This document shows positions 45,789 to 56,778 of a stretch of DNA of 57,777 bases, piece after piece. The position numbers and the translations under genes are program-made. The notes beneath the pieces were generated by a model. The model saw only the letters and a list, made by a program, of their open reading frames with translations. It was not told the origin of the DNA and ran no database searches. Position 1 is the stretch's first letter. The number at the start of each line of letters is the position of its first letter. The stretch is from Terfezia claveryi (taxonomy: Eukaryota > Ascomycota > Pezizomycetes > Pezizales > Pezizaceae): positions 1-57,777 of the forward strand of contig WHUX01000286.1 in assembly GCA_015179025.1 (NCBI GenBank), read 5' to 3'.

Positions 45789-46272
45789 TGTAACAACCAT
45801 CTCTCCTTGGGCCTTTTTAAGAGTCGGACGGATTCCTATCCGACTCTCGTTTTTGTTGTTATTGCTGTCTATTATCTTCAGCGTTACCTGTGTCACAGGT
45901 GATGTCAAGTACGTTCTTGTTTTGAGAGTCGTGCCAGTTCCCAGCACGACTCTCAAGGATTCCCTACCCCAGGAAGCTTATTCTATTATCAGCCTTAGCT
46001 CTCAAGGCCACCATGTATATATCCCTTTTCGCTCTTGCACTCATGTTAGATCCCTATTCAACGTCTTGTACATCAAATACAGACCTTGCTTCCTCCTATA
46101 TTGGTGCACCTCCCTTGTGCACCCCCTTGTCCCATCTTGCCTCGTCTCGTCTCTGCAGCCTCGCTGCCCCTCCTCGCGAAACAACTATCACACGCGGAAG
46201 CTTCGCCGCGTGTGTCAGACAATCCTGCTCCCGTGACTTCATCCGTGACATCCGTGACAGGTGTCCGTAACA
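45789..46272 (+). repeat. Putative LTR of a Ty3/gypsy element
   Basis: The sequence begins TGTAACAACC and ends TGTCCGTAACA just before a gag-like frame, giving TG...CA ends and a typical size (484 bp). It contains two strong hairpins built on GAGTCGGACGGA...TCCGACTCTC (45822-45847) and GAGAGTCGTGCC...GCACGACTCTC (45929-45956). The opposite LTR is not present, so the boundaries are inferred. Confidence 0.45.
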
Positions 46273-46371
46273 ACCTCCTTCCCCCTTACCCAGGCGTACC
46301 CTTTGGTCGCCGTGCCCCCCGAGCCTCCCGTCACACTACGTTGGATCTTTTGACCAACTGGTACGACAATC

Positions 46372-47047
46372 ATGGAAATCCCACTACCAGCCGCCCGGTT
46401 CCAAAACTGGAGGGCCTCCCCGATCCCTTCAACCCTGAATGAGCCCAATGCCTACCGTCGAGAGGTAATCGACATATTTGAGGCTATGAACTCTATTGGG
46501 GTGGAACTCGGGAACAATCTGGCTATAGCGGAATGCCGCCTGAAATCGGCCGACGAGGAGTTTGCCGACCTCCATAAAGAACTGGATGCAGCAGCACCAC
46601 GATTGCCAATGAACGAGCAATGGTTGGTGTCGTCCTTGCAAAACTCGCTGCAACGCAATACCAGCAGCAACTACCTACTTCGGCACCGAAAGCCGAAAGT
46701 ATCCCCACCCCGCCCAAGTTCGAGCCCACCTCAAGACGTGGAAAAAGTCCGTCAACCTCAAGCTCAGTGGGGACTCAGCAAGGTTCCCCTCTGACTAACC
46801 TACGTCTTTGCCATGCTGGAGGGAAAGGCCACTGATCAAATCCAGCCGTATGTCCTGGATATGGGAATTAAACTCGACAATGTCCCAGCACTGTTACCAT
46901 CCTAGATAGGGCCTTTGGGGATCCGGACACGGTGGGAACGGCTAGTCGGGCCCTGCGAGCCTTGAGACAACGAAACCACGTCCTCTCAACTTACGTGGCC
47001 GAATTCTCGAGTAGTGTGCACCACGGATCGATTTCTACCCGGCTTCT
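46372..47047 (+). pseudogene. Ty3/gypsy gag fragment
   Basis: MEIPLPAARFQ... opens a Gag-like frame (coiled region EAMNSIGVELGNNLAIAECR). Then, in other frames, come FAMLEGKATDQIQPYVLDMG, FGDPDTVGTASRALRALRQR and NHVLSTYVAEFS. This is the classic retrotransposon Gag core (ML.G.A.....Y...., FGD.D....A...L..L.Q......Y..EF). At least two frameshifts and stops break it. It ends where the poly(A)-tailed module at 47048 begins; the rest of gag-pol is absent. Confidence 0.75.
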
Positions 47048-47171
47048 GCGCGCCGGACCTGGCAGATTAACTTGCCTCGTCCTGAATCCACCCGGGTTTC
47101 CGGATGGCTCTTCATGGTCCCCTTACTGGGACCGAATAAGAGTAACAAGTATTTAAAAAAAAAAAAAAAAA
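47048..47171 (+). mobile_element. Poly(A)-tailed retroelement 3' module
   Basis: CGCGCCGGACCTGGCAGATT, then TGAATCCACCCGGGTTTCCG and GTCCCCTTACTGGGACCGAA, ending in 17 A (47155-47171). It matches 17232-17103 inverted. It abuts the truncated gag directly, consistent with insertion of a 5'-truncated SINE/LINE. The following 47175-47290 is unusually GC-rich with repeated CCCGACCCG. Confidence 0.55.
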
Positions 47172-47343
47172 TTCTACCCCGCTCGACCCGGACAAACCCG
47201 CCCCGCCGGGCGAGTTCCCTCTGGCTCAGCCCGACCCGTCACGGATTGGCACAGCTGTCTACCCAACCCGACCCGCTTCGTCCAATAACGAGTAATCGCC
47301 AAGGCCATGGGTTATCGCCAAGTAACCCGAAACTTGGCAAAAT

Positions 47344-50300
47344 GAGAAAACCTTTAAAATGCCCTCCGGGTAACATGGACTAATGTAAAATGCCCTCCAC
47401 TTAGTGGAACATGTCTAAGATACAACACTCTCTCTACAGACACAACACCTTGCTGCTTGGCATGACTCTATGCAAAGGCCCCTTTTTTATGCCAGACTAA
47501 TACGCACCCTATCATGCGCTTCACCAGTTCAGCATACCCTACCTAGCATACCCAGCATACCGCGCCCATACTCAGCAGCATACCGCGCCCATACCCAACA
47601 CACTTCGCAACATACTCAAATTACCTAGTACATGGCGATATCTCTCAGTGCTCCTGTAGTACGCTTGTGCTTCGGGGGGGTCCGCTAATCTGTTCACGCA
47701 TATTACACGCCCCTATAGCTATACCAGTACCTAGACTTCATGCGCTTTTTCTATGGCTAATATACCATGTATGATTGCTTTATTACTCCATACACTTTGT
47801 AGTTACCGTCCTGCTTCAGGGTAACCTGGTGTTCCCCACTCGCTTCGCTTCTATTGCATTTGGTATCTTTAATATGTCTAAACTACTGTAGTTTATATTT
47901 TCGTATAGTTTGTAGGTGCGGGTGTCAGAGTAAACCTATACACAGCGTTGAATGAACTTCAGAGTGAGATCTTACCATAATACCATACTCTATAAATAAA
48001 CATCACTAGAAGTACAAGTTGGGCTATTACTTACCAACATAGAGAGCACATATATGATCTTTAGCCGAGAGCGAAAGTATTTAGAATAATCATCTCTATA
48101 TATTTATGATTATACATCTATATATTTTGGTGCTATGTACGGAGTATATTCTACTATAATAGGCAATCTATCATTGGGAACACAACTACCTCCTGGTCAT
48201 ACGCCAAGAGCTACAAGCACAGACCTGAGCGAAGATTACCCTGAAGCATAATTGTAACTACGGAACCGCATCAAACCAACAGATAACTATCGCAGCGCGT
48301 AATTTAAAGCATGCCTGCCTTAAGAGTGTATGGAGTAACAAAGCAATCATACATGGTATATTAGCCATAGAAAAAGCGCATGAAGTCTAGGTACTGGTAT
48401 AGTTATAGGAGCGCGTAAGATATGTGAACAGATTAGCGGACTCCTCCGAAGCACAAGCCTACTACAGGAGCACAGAGAGATGTGCTGGTTGAGTATGCTG
48501 CGAAGTGTGCTGGATATGGGCGCCGGTATGCTGCTGAGTATGGGCGCGGTATGCTGCTGGGTGTGGGCGCAGAATGCTGCTGAGTATGGGGATAGGTATG
48601 CTACGTGTCGGTTATACAGGTTATGCTGGGGCTGGATATGCTGGGTAGAGTAACATACTGCGTAACGATCGACACCGGCCCCCTGCCACATGCCGTAATA
48701 TTCCAATATCTCCATCAATAGATGCGATATCGATGCAGTAAGAACAATGAATATGGGATAAAAACACTTGAAAAAGTCAAATTTAATATCTCCAACCCAC
48801 TCCGATCTACGCTGAACCCTCTATAGCACCTGAATTCGCAATACCACTTACGAGCACCCCTCTAGCATAATCCACCCCCACCCGCCCCACACTGCCCATG
48901 ACAACTACTGCTAGCTGCCATAGGTTCCCTAGAGGTCCACTCTATAAGCCTTATTAGTATAGACTCAAGCTGCTCACTGTATATAGAACTACATGGACTA
49001 CAAACTGTACTGCTCTGTAATACTTTTGCAAGCTAGCCCCCTCGGTATCAAATTTCAGCTATTTTAAGTGATTCAATCAAGCTATATTTGTGGTACTGCA
49101 ATCTCAAGATCTTAGGGTGCCCCTCTATACAGTATTTTAAGTCCAGCATGTTCCATAGCTTCTGAATCATGCAAATTTCTGACCAAGCTCTATATATCTC
49201 GATATACAATGTATTCGGCCTCAAGGGTCCTAGCAATCATAATACTAAGCCGCTCGATTCAATACAGGCTTAGCCGAGACTTTTGAAGGCCCTTGATCTG
49301 TTTCTACAACTGGGGCTTCACCTCTGTACCATTATTAAGTATCTTAAAGGTTTGGGTACATTTTACAACCTCCACCAAATATCTTAATATTTTAGAGGAA
49401 CTTGTAATCTGTATAGGATTTCTTATGAGTAGGAAGACGCAGGAGTATTCAGAGCTACTTGAAGGAGGTTAAGAGATATTGACCAGTTGAGAGTAGCTGA
49501 GATGCGTTGGGTGGAGAGGTGTCCGAATACTCAAAGGTACCAGCCACAGACTTGCACTAGCAGCACAGCAGGGCCAGCACCAGCACCAGCACTGAATACA
49601 GGCATGTGGTTAAGGCGTCTACCTTGCACTTGAGCCAATATGGCTCAATTGAAGCTCGTGAAATTTATGAGCTTCAATCTTAGAGATGATATAATGTACA
49701 CAAACTCCTAAACCCTCAAAAAACTTAATAATGGCACAGAAAAGAAGCCCCAGTCGTAGAAACAGATCAAGGGCCTTCAAAAGTCTCGGCTAAGCCTGTA
49801 TTGAATCGAGCAGCTTAGTATTATGATTGCTAGGACCCTTGAGGCCGAATACATTGTATATCGAGATATATAGAGCTTGGTCAGAAATTTGCCTGATTCA
49901 GAAGCTATGGAACATGCTGGGCTTAAAATACTGTATAGAGGGGCACCCTAAGATCTTGAGATTGCAGTACCACAAATATAGCTTGATTGAATCGCTTAAA
50001 ATAGCTGAAATTCGATACCGAGGGGGCTAGCTTGCAAAAGTATTACAGAGCAGTACAGTTTGTAGTCCATGTAGTTCTATATACAGTGAGCAGCTTGAGT
50101 CTATACTAATAAGGCTTATAGAGTGGACCTCTAGGGAACCTATGGCAGCTAGCAGTAGTTGTCATGGGCAGTGTGGGGCGAGTGGGGGTGGATTATGCTA
50201 GAGGGGTGCTCGTAAGTGGTATTGCAAATTCAGGTGCTATAGAGGGTTCAGTGTAGATCGGAGTGGGTTGGAGATATTAAATTTGACTTTTTCAAGTGTT

Positions 50301-50655
50301 TTTAGCCTATATTCATTGTTCTTACTACATCGATATTGGATCTATTGATGGAGATATTGGAATATTACAGCATGTGGCAAGGGGCCGGTGTTAATCGTCA
50401 TGTGGGTGTCGATCGTTATGCAGTATGTTACTCTATGCTAGGTATGCTGGGTGTATACTGAACTAGTGAAGCACATGATAGGACACGTGTTAGTCTGGCA
50501 TAAAAAAGGGGCCTTTGCATAGAGTCTTGCTAAGCAGCAAGGTGTTGTGTCTAGAGAGAGAGTAGTTTAGTGTTGTATCTTAGACATGTTCCACTAAGTG
50601 GAGGGTATTTTACAGTAGTCCGTATTACTCGGAGGGCATTTTAAAGATTTTCTTG
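47344..50655. mobile_element. Long-TIR element (MULE-like ends), non-autonomous
   Basis: The left end GAGAAAACCTTTAAAATGCC and the right end (complement AGAAAATCTTTAAAATGCC) lead into arms that mirror each other. The outer arms are 47344-47560 against 50450-50655; the inner arms are 48640-49330 against 49740-50450. Shared landmarks include TAGTGGAACATGTCTAAGAT, GGCCCCTTTTTTATGCCAGA, and the two copies of a short frame reading MLGPLRPNTLYIEIYRAWSE at 49236 (minus) and 49827 (plus). The terminus GAGAAAAC, the repeated TGCC block and the GGAACATGT...GACTCTATGCAAA motif order recur at the start of the MULE copies at 51344 and 53967, which places it in that superfamily. No transposase. The left arm carries an extra ~1.1 kb (next entry). 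Confidence 0.65.
47565..48610. repeat. Nested palindrome inside the left arm
   Basis: Arms of about 230-270 bp (47565-47810 and 48330-48610) are inverted copies. Landmarks are GGTATACTAGC-type ends with CCAGTACCTAGACTTCATGC, GGCTAATATACCATGTATGA and AGCATACCGCGCCCATACTC. The centre is near 48070. The central 48093-48205 also reappears inverted at 50656-50770, just outside the right end of the parent element. Confidence 0.65.
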
Positions 50656-51343
50656 GCATGCGCTGCCAGTAGATAGTTGTGTTCCCCGTGATAGATTGCC
50701 AATTTTAGTAGAATATAGGTACTCTGTACATAGCACCAAAATATATAGATGTGTAATTATAAAACATCTATGGGACAACTGGTGAATAAGACCCCTTATC
50801 TGTATCTGAATCATAACTCTAGAATAAGTCAAAATTCGAGTCAAGGATGCTAATCTGCCCACAACTAGTAATGCTTCTACTACAAAAAGGAAAGAGCAAA
50901 GAGACAGACAAGGAGTCTTATTTACCAGTTTTTCCAGTACTCGATTTTGTTGATTTTCGAAGCCCACACTCATATTTCCGGACTTGCATTGTACCATTAC
51001 ATTGAAGCACTTCCCCTGAAAGCAATGTGTAAACTGATTCGACATACGGCCATATCTCATCAAACTTTACAGTAGGAATTTACTGAGCTCAAACAACAGA
51101 GTACGGTAATGCAAAGCATCTGTTGAGATTGGCATCATAGCTTCCATCTTGCGTGCTGTGGTGGTAGTAGTGGTAGTGGTAGTAGTGGTGTGGTGAATGA
51201 TGATAGTCAATAGTGAACGATACGTTTGTGTTTGCATATGCATTGTACTATTCTCTATATTTATATTAGGTGTAGTGATGTTAAAATCGCTTGTTTATAT
51301 TGAGTGTAGCATATTGATACCCTTGATCTAGCGATACTATAAT
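50656..51343. other. Flank between the long-TIR element and the MULE
   Basis: The first ~115 bp are the inverted counterpart of 48093-48205. The remainder shows a short GTGGTAGTA-type microsatellite (51158-51193) and no recognisable gene. A 140-codon minus frame (50641-51063) has no similarity I know and partly overlaps the repeat. Confidence 0.4.
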
Positions 51344-51666
51344 GAGAAAACATTTATATTGCCACTGGAAATTGTGAGACTTATATGAATTGCCACTGAC
51401 TTTATGGAACATGTTTGAGATATAGCACTATACCACTCTCTCTACTAGAGTACAACACTATACCAACTCTCTACTAGGCGTGACTCTATGCAAAATATGT
51501 AGCTCAGCCAACGCGCTCATGCAACACCACTCCCGGCCTGGGGCACAAGTAAGTCTCACGCATATCCGAATCTCTAGCTCTTACTAATAACAATATTCCA
51601 ATCAATATTCTAATGCCACTGGCTTTCCGTATGGCAGCAACCCCCATGCACCGACTATGACCTCCA

Positions 51667-52705
51667 TATGCCAGCAACTTCCATAGGACGCGACCTCCAT
51701 ATGCCAGCAACCTCCGTATGGCAGCGACCTCTATATGGCAGCGACCTCTATATGGCAGCGACCTCCATATGCCAGTGACCCCCGTATGGCAGTGACCTCT
51801 GTATAGCAGTGACCTCCGTATAGTAGCGACCTCTATATGGCAGCGACCTCTATATGGCAGCGACCTCTATATGGCAGCGACCTCCATATAGCAACAACCT
51901 CCGTATGGCAGCGACCTCTATATGGCAGCGACCTCTATATACCAGCAACCTCCATATGGCAGTGACCTCTATATGGCAGTGACCTCTATATACCAGCGAC
52001 CCCCGTATGGCAGCGACCTCCGTATGGCAGCGACCTCTATATGGCAGCAACCTCTATATGCTAGCAACCTCCAAATAGTAGCGACCTCTATATGGCAGTG
52101 ACCTCGATATGCCAGCAACCTCTATATGGCAGTGACCTCCATATGCCAGCAACCTCTGTATAGCAGCGACCTCTATATGGCAGTGACCTCTATATAGTAG
52201 CAACCTCCATAAAGCAGCGACCTCCATATAGCAGCGACCTCCATATGCCAGCAACTTCTGTATGGCAGCGACCTCTATATGGCAGCGACCTCTATATGGT
52301 AGCAACCTCCATATACCAGTGACCTCTATATAGCAGCGACCTCTATATGGCAGTGACCTCCGTATGGTAGTAACCCCCATATACCACCGACTCTTATAGA
52401 ACAACGACCTTCATATGGCAGCGATCTCCATATGGCAGCGACCTCCGTATGCCAGCAACCTCTATATGGCAGCGACCTCTATATGGCAGCGACCTCTATA
52501 TGGCAGCAACCTCTATATGGCAGCGACCTCTATATGGCAGCGACGTCTATATGGCAGTGACCTCCATATGCCAGCAACCTCTGTATGGGAGCAACCCCCA
52601 TATACCACTGACCTCCATAGTCAATTGACCTCTATAAGACACTAACCCTACAGGCCACTAATTTCTATAGGCCACAGACCTCAGCAGTGACCTCTATATA
52701 CTGGC
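51667..52705. repeat. 17-bp minisatellite array 1
   Basis: About 60 imperfect copies of GACCTCTATATGGCAGC, with variants in the central hexamer (TATATGG, CATATGC, CGTATGG). Because 17 is not a multiple of three, every frame cycles through the same 17-residue period (plus-strand MAATSIWQRPLYGSNLY), so long open frames arise on both strands without a gene. Confidence 0.9.
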
Positions 52706-53141
52706 AACCTCAAACACTACCAGCCAGTTCAGGTAATTCAGGCCAGCTCCCATAGCTCATGTCATGTCTACTTACCACCCTTATATTTGTTCTCCGAACT
52801 TAGACTTGCTCTTTGACTGTAGATCTACTATACTTAATGATATTAATTTAATATGTTTCGGGCTCATTTTATTCCTTATTTTAAATACTTCATTCTTTCT
52901 TTCTATTGTTTTCCCTTATTCTGATTTTTTACTTCCACGGCCTTCCTCTACTTCTACGGCCTTCCTCTACTTCTATGGCCTTCCTCTACTTTTGCGGCCT
53001 TCCTTTGCTTCTATAACCCTTAGTCTACTACTATGATCTTAGTCTACTGCTGTTATTGCTTGAGTCTATTGGCATAGGTTAGTTTTTCATATGATAAGTT
53101 TCTTGATTATATTTTAACCATAATATTTATAGTTATTTGCA

Positions 53142-53966
53142 ATGGCAATTACAATTGGACAACGGTTTATGACATGGGAAGAGCTTCACATAGAACTAGA
53201 AGATTGGGCTATGTCAATGCAGTTTGATTTTCAAGTATCAAAAAAAGACAAGCTACGAGCATACTATATATGTCAACATAGTGCAAGTGGTTGCTTATGG
53301 CAGTTATTTGCTTCTTACAATTCGGATAATGAGATTGAAGTCAAATCTTTACACACTCAACATACTTACGCTGGTATTGGTAGTAGTAGTACTACTCTAC
53401 CAGCACTAGCAAACCAACAAGTTTGGCTCCGTCAAGTTGTACCTAAGCATCTATTTGTCACCAAAGCTACAAAAGTTCAGGAAATTGTAGATTGTATTCG
53501 TATGGAATATTCTCAGTCTACCTCCTACCAATTAGCCCGGCTAGTGAAGATGGCTCTGATTCAAGACCGACGTGAACATCAACTGCAGCAATTCCAGCAA
53601 ATTCCTTCCTATACTACAACTTTACAAGCCAAACATCCCAATATCTATATTCAGTTAGATTTTGAGAATTCGGACTCGGATGTTAAATCACATAATATAT
53701 TTCGCCGGATTTTTATTTGCCCACAACAATCACAAGAGTCATTTTCCCATATGTGAAAATTTATGGTAGTAGATAGAACTTTTCTAAAGGCTCGTTTTGT
53801 GCAAACATTATTGTTGGCTGTCGGGATTAATGGTAATAGTAAAAATTTACCATTAGCATAGACAGTAGTGGAAAGTGAAAATACTGAGTCATGGACTTGG
53901 TTTTTGACACATTTAAAATATGCTATACCACAATCCATTAGAATGACACTGATTAGTGATCGGGAT
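53142..53966 (+). pseudogene. MULE transposase, 5' two-thirds
   Basis: The frame starts MAITIGQRFMTWEELHIELE, with the zinc-binding/FAR1-like N-terminus (DKLRAYYICQHSASGCLWQL, VKSLHTQHTY). A helical region (WLRQVVPKHLFVT) follows, then the RNase H-fold catalytic start (FMVVDRTFLKARF holding the first Asp, LLAVGINGNSKNLPLA, ESWTWFLTHL) and LISDRDR with the second Asp. Two in-frame stops, TGA at 53754 and TAG at 53859, and VDR in place of the usual VDG fit RIP-type G-to-A or C-to-T changes. The catalytic Glu region is cut off by copy 2 at 53967. Confidence 0.8.
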
Positions 53967-55893
53967 AGAGAAAACGTTTATATTACCACTGGAAATTGTG
54001 AGACTTATATGAATTGCCACTGACTTTATGGAACATGTTTGAGATACAGCACTATACCACTCTCTTACTAGAGTACAACACTATATCAACTCTTTGCTAG
54101 GCGTGACTCTATATAAAATATGTAGCTCAGCCAACGCGCTCATGCAACACCACTCCCAGTCTGTGGCACAAGTAAGTCTCATACATATCCGAATCTCTAG
54201 CTCTTGCTAATAACAATATTCCAGTCAATATTCTAATGCCACTGGCTTTCCGTATGGCAGCAACCTCCATGCACCGACCACGACCTCCATATACTAGCAA
54301 CCTCCATAGGACGCGACCTCCATATGCTAGCAACCTCCATATGGCAGTGACCTCTATATGGCAGCAACCTCTATATGGCAGCGACCTCTATATGGCAGCG
54401 ACCTCCATATGCCAGTGACCCCCGTATGGCAGCAACCTCCATATGGTAGCGACCTCCATATGGCAGCGACCTCTATATGGCAGCAACCTCTATATGGCAG
54501 TGACCTCTATATGGCAGTGACCTCCATATGGTAGTAACCTCCGTATGGCAGCGACCTCTATATGGCAGCGACCTCCATATGCCAGCAACCTCGGTATAGC
54601 AGCGACCTCTATATAGCAGCGACCTCTATATGCCAGCGACCCCCGTATGGCAGCGACCTTCGTATGGCAGTGACCTCTATATGGCAGTGACCTCCATATG
54701 CCAGCAACCTCTATATGGCAGTGACCTCTATATGGCAGCGACCTCCATATGCCAGCAATCTCTATATGGCAGCGACCTCCATATGCCAGCAACCTCTGTA
54801 TGGCAGCGACCTCTATATGGCAGCAACCTCTATATAGCAGCGACATCCATATGGCAGCGACCTCCATATGGCAGTGACCTCTATATGCCAGCAACCTCTA
54901 TATAGTAGCGACCTCCATATGGCAGCGACCTCTATATGCCAGCGACCTCTATATGCCAGCGACCTCTATATAGCAGCGACCTCAATATGGCAGTGACCTC
55001 CATATGACAGTAAACCCCATATACCACTGACCCCTATAGGACAGCGACCTCTATATGGCAGTGACCTCCATATGGCAGTGACCTCCATATACCAGCAACC
55101 TCTATATGGCAGCGACCTCTATGTGGCAGCGACCTCTATATGGTAGCAACCTCTATATGGCAGCGACCTCTATATGGCAGCGACGTTTATATGGCAGCGA
55201 TCTCCATATGCCAGCAACCTCCATATGGGAGCAACCCCCATATACCACCGACCTCCATAGGCAATTGACCTCCATAAGACACCAACTCTACAGGCCACTA
55301 ATTTCTATAGGCCACAGACCTCAGCAGTGACCTCTATATACTGGCAACCTCAAACACTACCAGCCAGTTCAGGTAATTCAGGCCAGCTCCCATAGCTCAT
55401 GTCATGTCTACTTACCACCCTTATGTTTGTTCTCCGAACTCAGACTTGCTCTTTGACTGTAGATCTACTATACTCAATGATATTAATTTAATATGTTTCG
55501 GGCTCATTTTATTCCTTATTTTAAATACTTCATTCTTTCTTCCTATTGTTTTCCCTTATTCTGATTTTCTACTTCCACGGCCTTCTTCTACTTCTACGGC
55601 CTTCCTCTACTTCCACGGCCTTCCTCTACTTTTGCGGCCTTCCTTTGCTCCTATAACCCTTTGTCTACTACTGTGATTTTAGTCTACCGCTGTTATTGCT
55701 TGAGTCTATTGGTATAGGTTAGTTTTTCATATGATAAGTTTCTTGATTATATTTTAACCATAATATTTATAGTTATTTGCAATGACAATTACAATTGGAC
55801 AACGGTTTATGACATGGGAAGAGCTTCGCATAGAACTAGAAGATTGAGCTATGTCAATGTAGTTTGATTTTTAAGTATCAAAAAAAGACAAGC
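53967..55893 (+). mobile_element. Mutator-like element (MULE), copy 2, interrupted
   Basis: The direct repeat of 51344-53252 starts GAGAAAACGTTTATATTACC. Outside the minisatellite the two copies differ at only a few percent of positions. The transposase start at 55783 (ATGACAATTACA...) already carries TGA, TAG and TAA codons within 100 bp. The copy ends abruptly in the codons for KL(R), at AAGACAAGCT, where an LTR begins. Confidence 0.75.
54245..55340. repeat. 17-bp minisatellite array 2
   Basis: Same unit as array 1 (GACCTCTATATGGCAGC and variants), about 64 copies, in the same place relative to the element terminus. The order of variant units differs from array 1, and the total length differs slightly. 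Confidence 0.9.
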
Positions 55894-56573
55894 TATAATG
55901 AATGGTACTAGACAGTATTCATTCGGTACCATTTATACAATCTATATCCGTAGGCACGGACGTTTGTGTATTTTGGTTCTGCTAAGGCAAGACCTCAGAA
56001 GGGTAGGGAGATTACTATGTGGGACGTTCCCGAAGGGAACAGTAATTAACTGGTGTAATCTATCTTATATGATTTGTGCTATCTAAGCTATATGATCTTG
56101 ATCTGATTGGAATATAGGCTTGCTTGCTCTGTGTGCTTGCTTGGTTGCTTCTTGTCTTTCTATGGATTCCAGAGGGAATCCAGCGGCCTATTTATACTCT
56201 TCTGAGATCTGATGACTAAGGAAATAAATACAATAAAGGGTGGCACACCAGAAGGTGGTGTGCTGTACAAAAAGGGTCATATGGCCATAGTAATGAGTCA
56301 TCCGCCATAAACGATGGTCATGTGGCCATAGTAGTGACTCACACGCCTTTAAACATAGGTCACACGGCCATAATGAGGGTGTCTTCATATGGCAAGTGCC
56401 ATGGAACTTCCCATGGCAAATTCCGCATGCTATGGACGCTTATAAAGCAATAGGAGGTAGTAGAAGGCTAGTCCTTCAACCGAGAGGCTTAGTTACATAA
56501 CATAGTAGTAATATAGGAAATACAAAAGTATATAATCAATTATATAAGCAATGAAACAACATTCTCCATTACA
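55894..56573 (-). repeat. 3' LTR of the chromovirus
   Basis: In element orientation it starts TGTAATGGAG directly after the polypurine tract and ends CATTCATTATA, probably CATTACA before C-to-T change, giving about 680 bp with short inverted ends. Inside it (56274-56385) are three tandem ~36-bp repeats of GGTCATATGGCCATAGTAAT and variants. The opposite LTR is outside the window, so the left boundary rests on the break in the MULE copy. Confidence 0.7.
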
Positions 56574-56778
56574 CTTCCCCACATAGAAGGATTTCTATCT
56601 TACTTCTTTCGCTCTGCCATATTGGTTTCCATACATCCTAAAATTTGATGCATTGTTAATACATTAGCATTAACGTGAATATCCTTAGTGTTTCCTTGAC
56701 TCATGATTCTATCTCGTTCTTGTTGGATGAGAGCTCGGGTCTCATCTCTGGTTCGTGGTCCTTGTTTTCCTTTAGTCC

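Larger units (their letters stand above)
51344..53966 (+). mobile_element. Mutator-like element (MULE), copy 1, interrupted
   Basis: It begins GAGAAAACATTTATATTGCC, the same terminus as copy 2 and as the long-TIR element. Then come a 17-bp minisatellite, a pyrimidine-rich leader with CTTCCTCTACTTCTACGGCC repeats (52935-53000), and a MULE transposase frame from 53142. The transposase stops being readable exactly where copy 2 begins at 53967, so the right part of copy 1 is displaced beyond the window. Confidence 0.7.

Noticed and set aside
49595..49690. tRNA-like box A (GTGGTTAAGGCGTC) followed by a degenerate box-B-like GAGCTTCAATC
   Set aside because: No acceptor stem or anticodon arm can be folded; at most a tRNA-derived SINE head between the palindrome arms.
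50641..51063. 140-codon minus-strand frame
   Set aside because: It overlaps a repeat copy at its end; no domain recognised, composition like the surrounding non-coding DNA.
51667..52705. Repeat array that might be taken for CRISPR, and long open frames within it
   Set aside because: Units are contiguous 17-mers without spacers in a eukaryotic genome; the open frames are a by-product of the repeat period.
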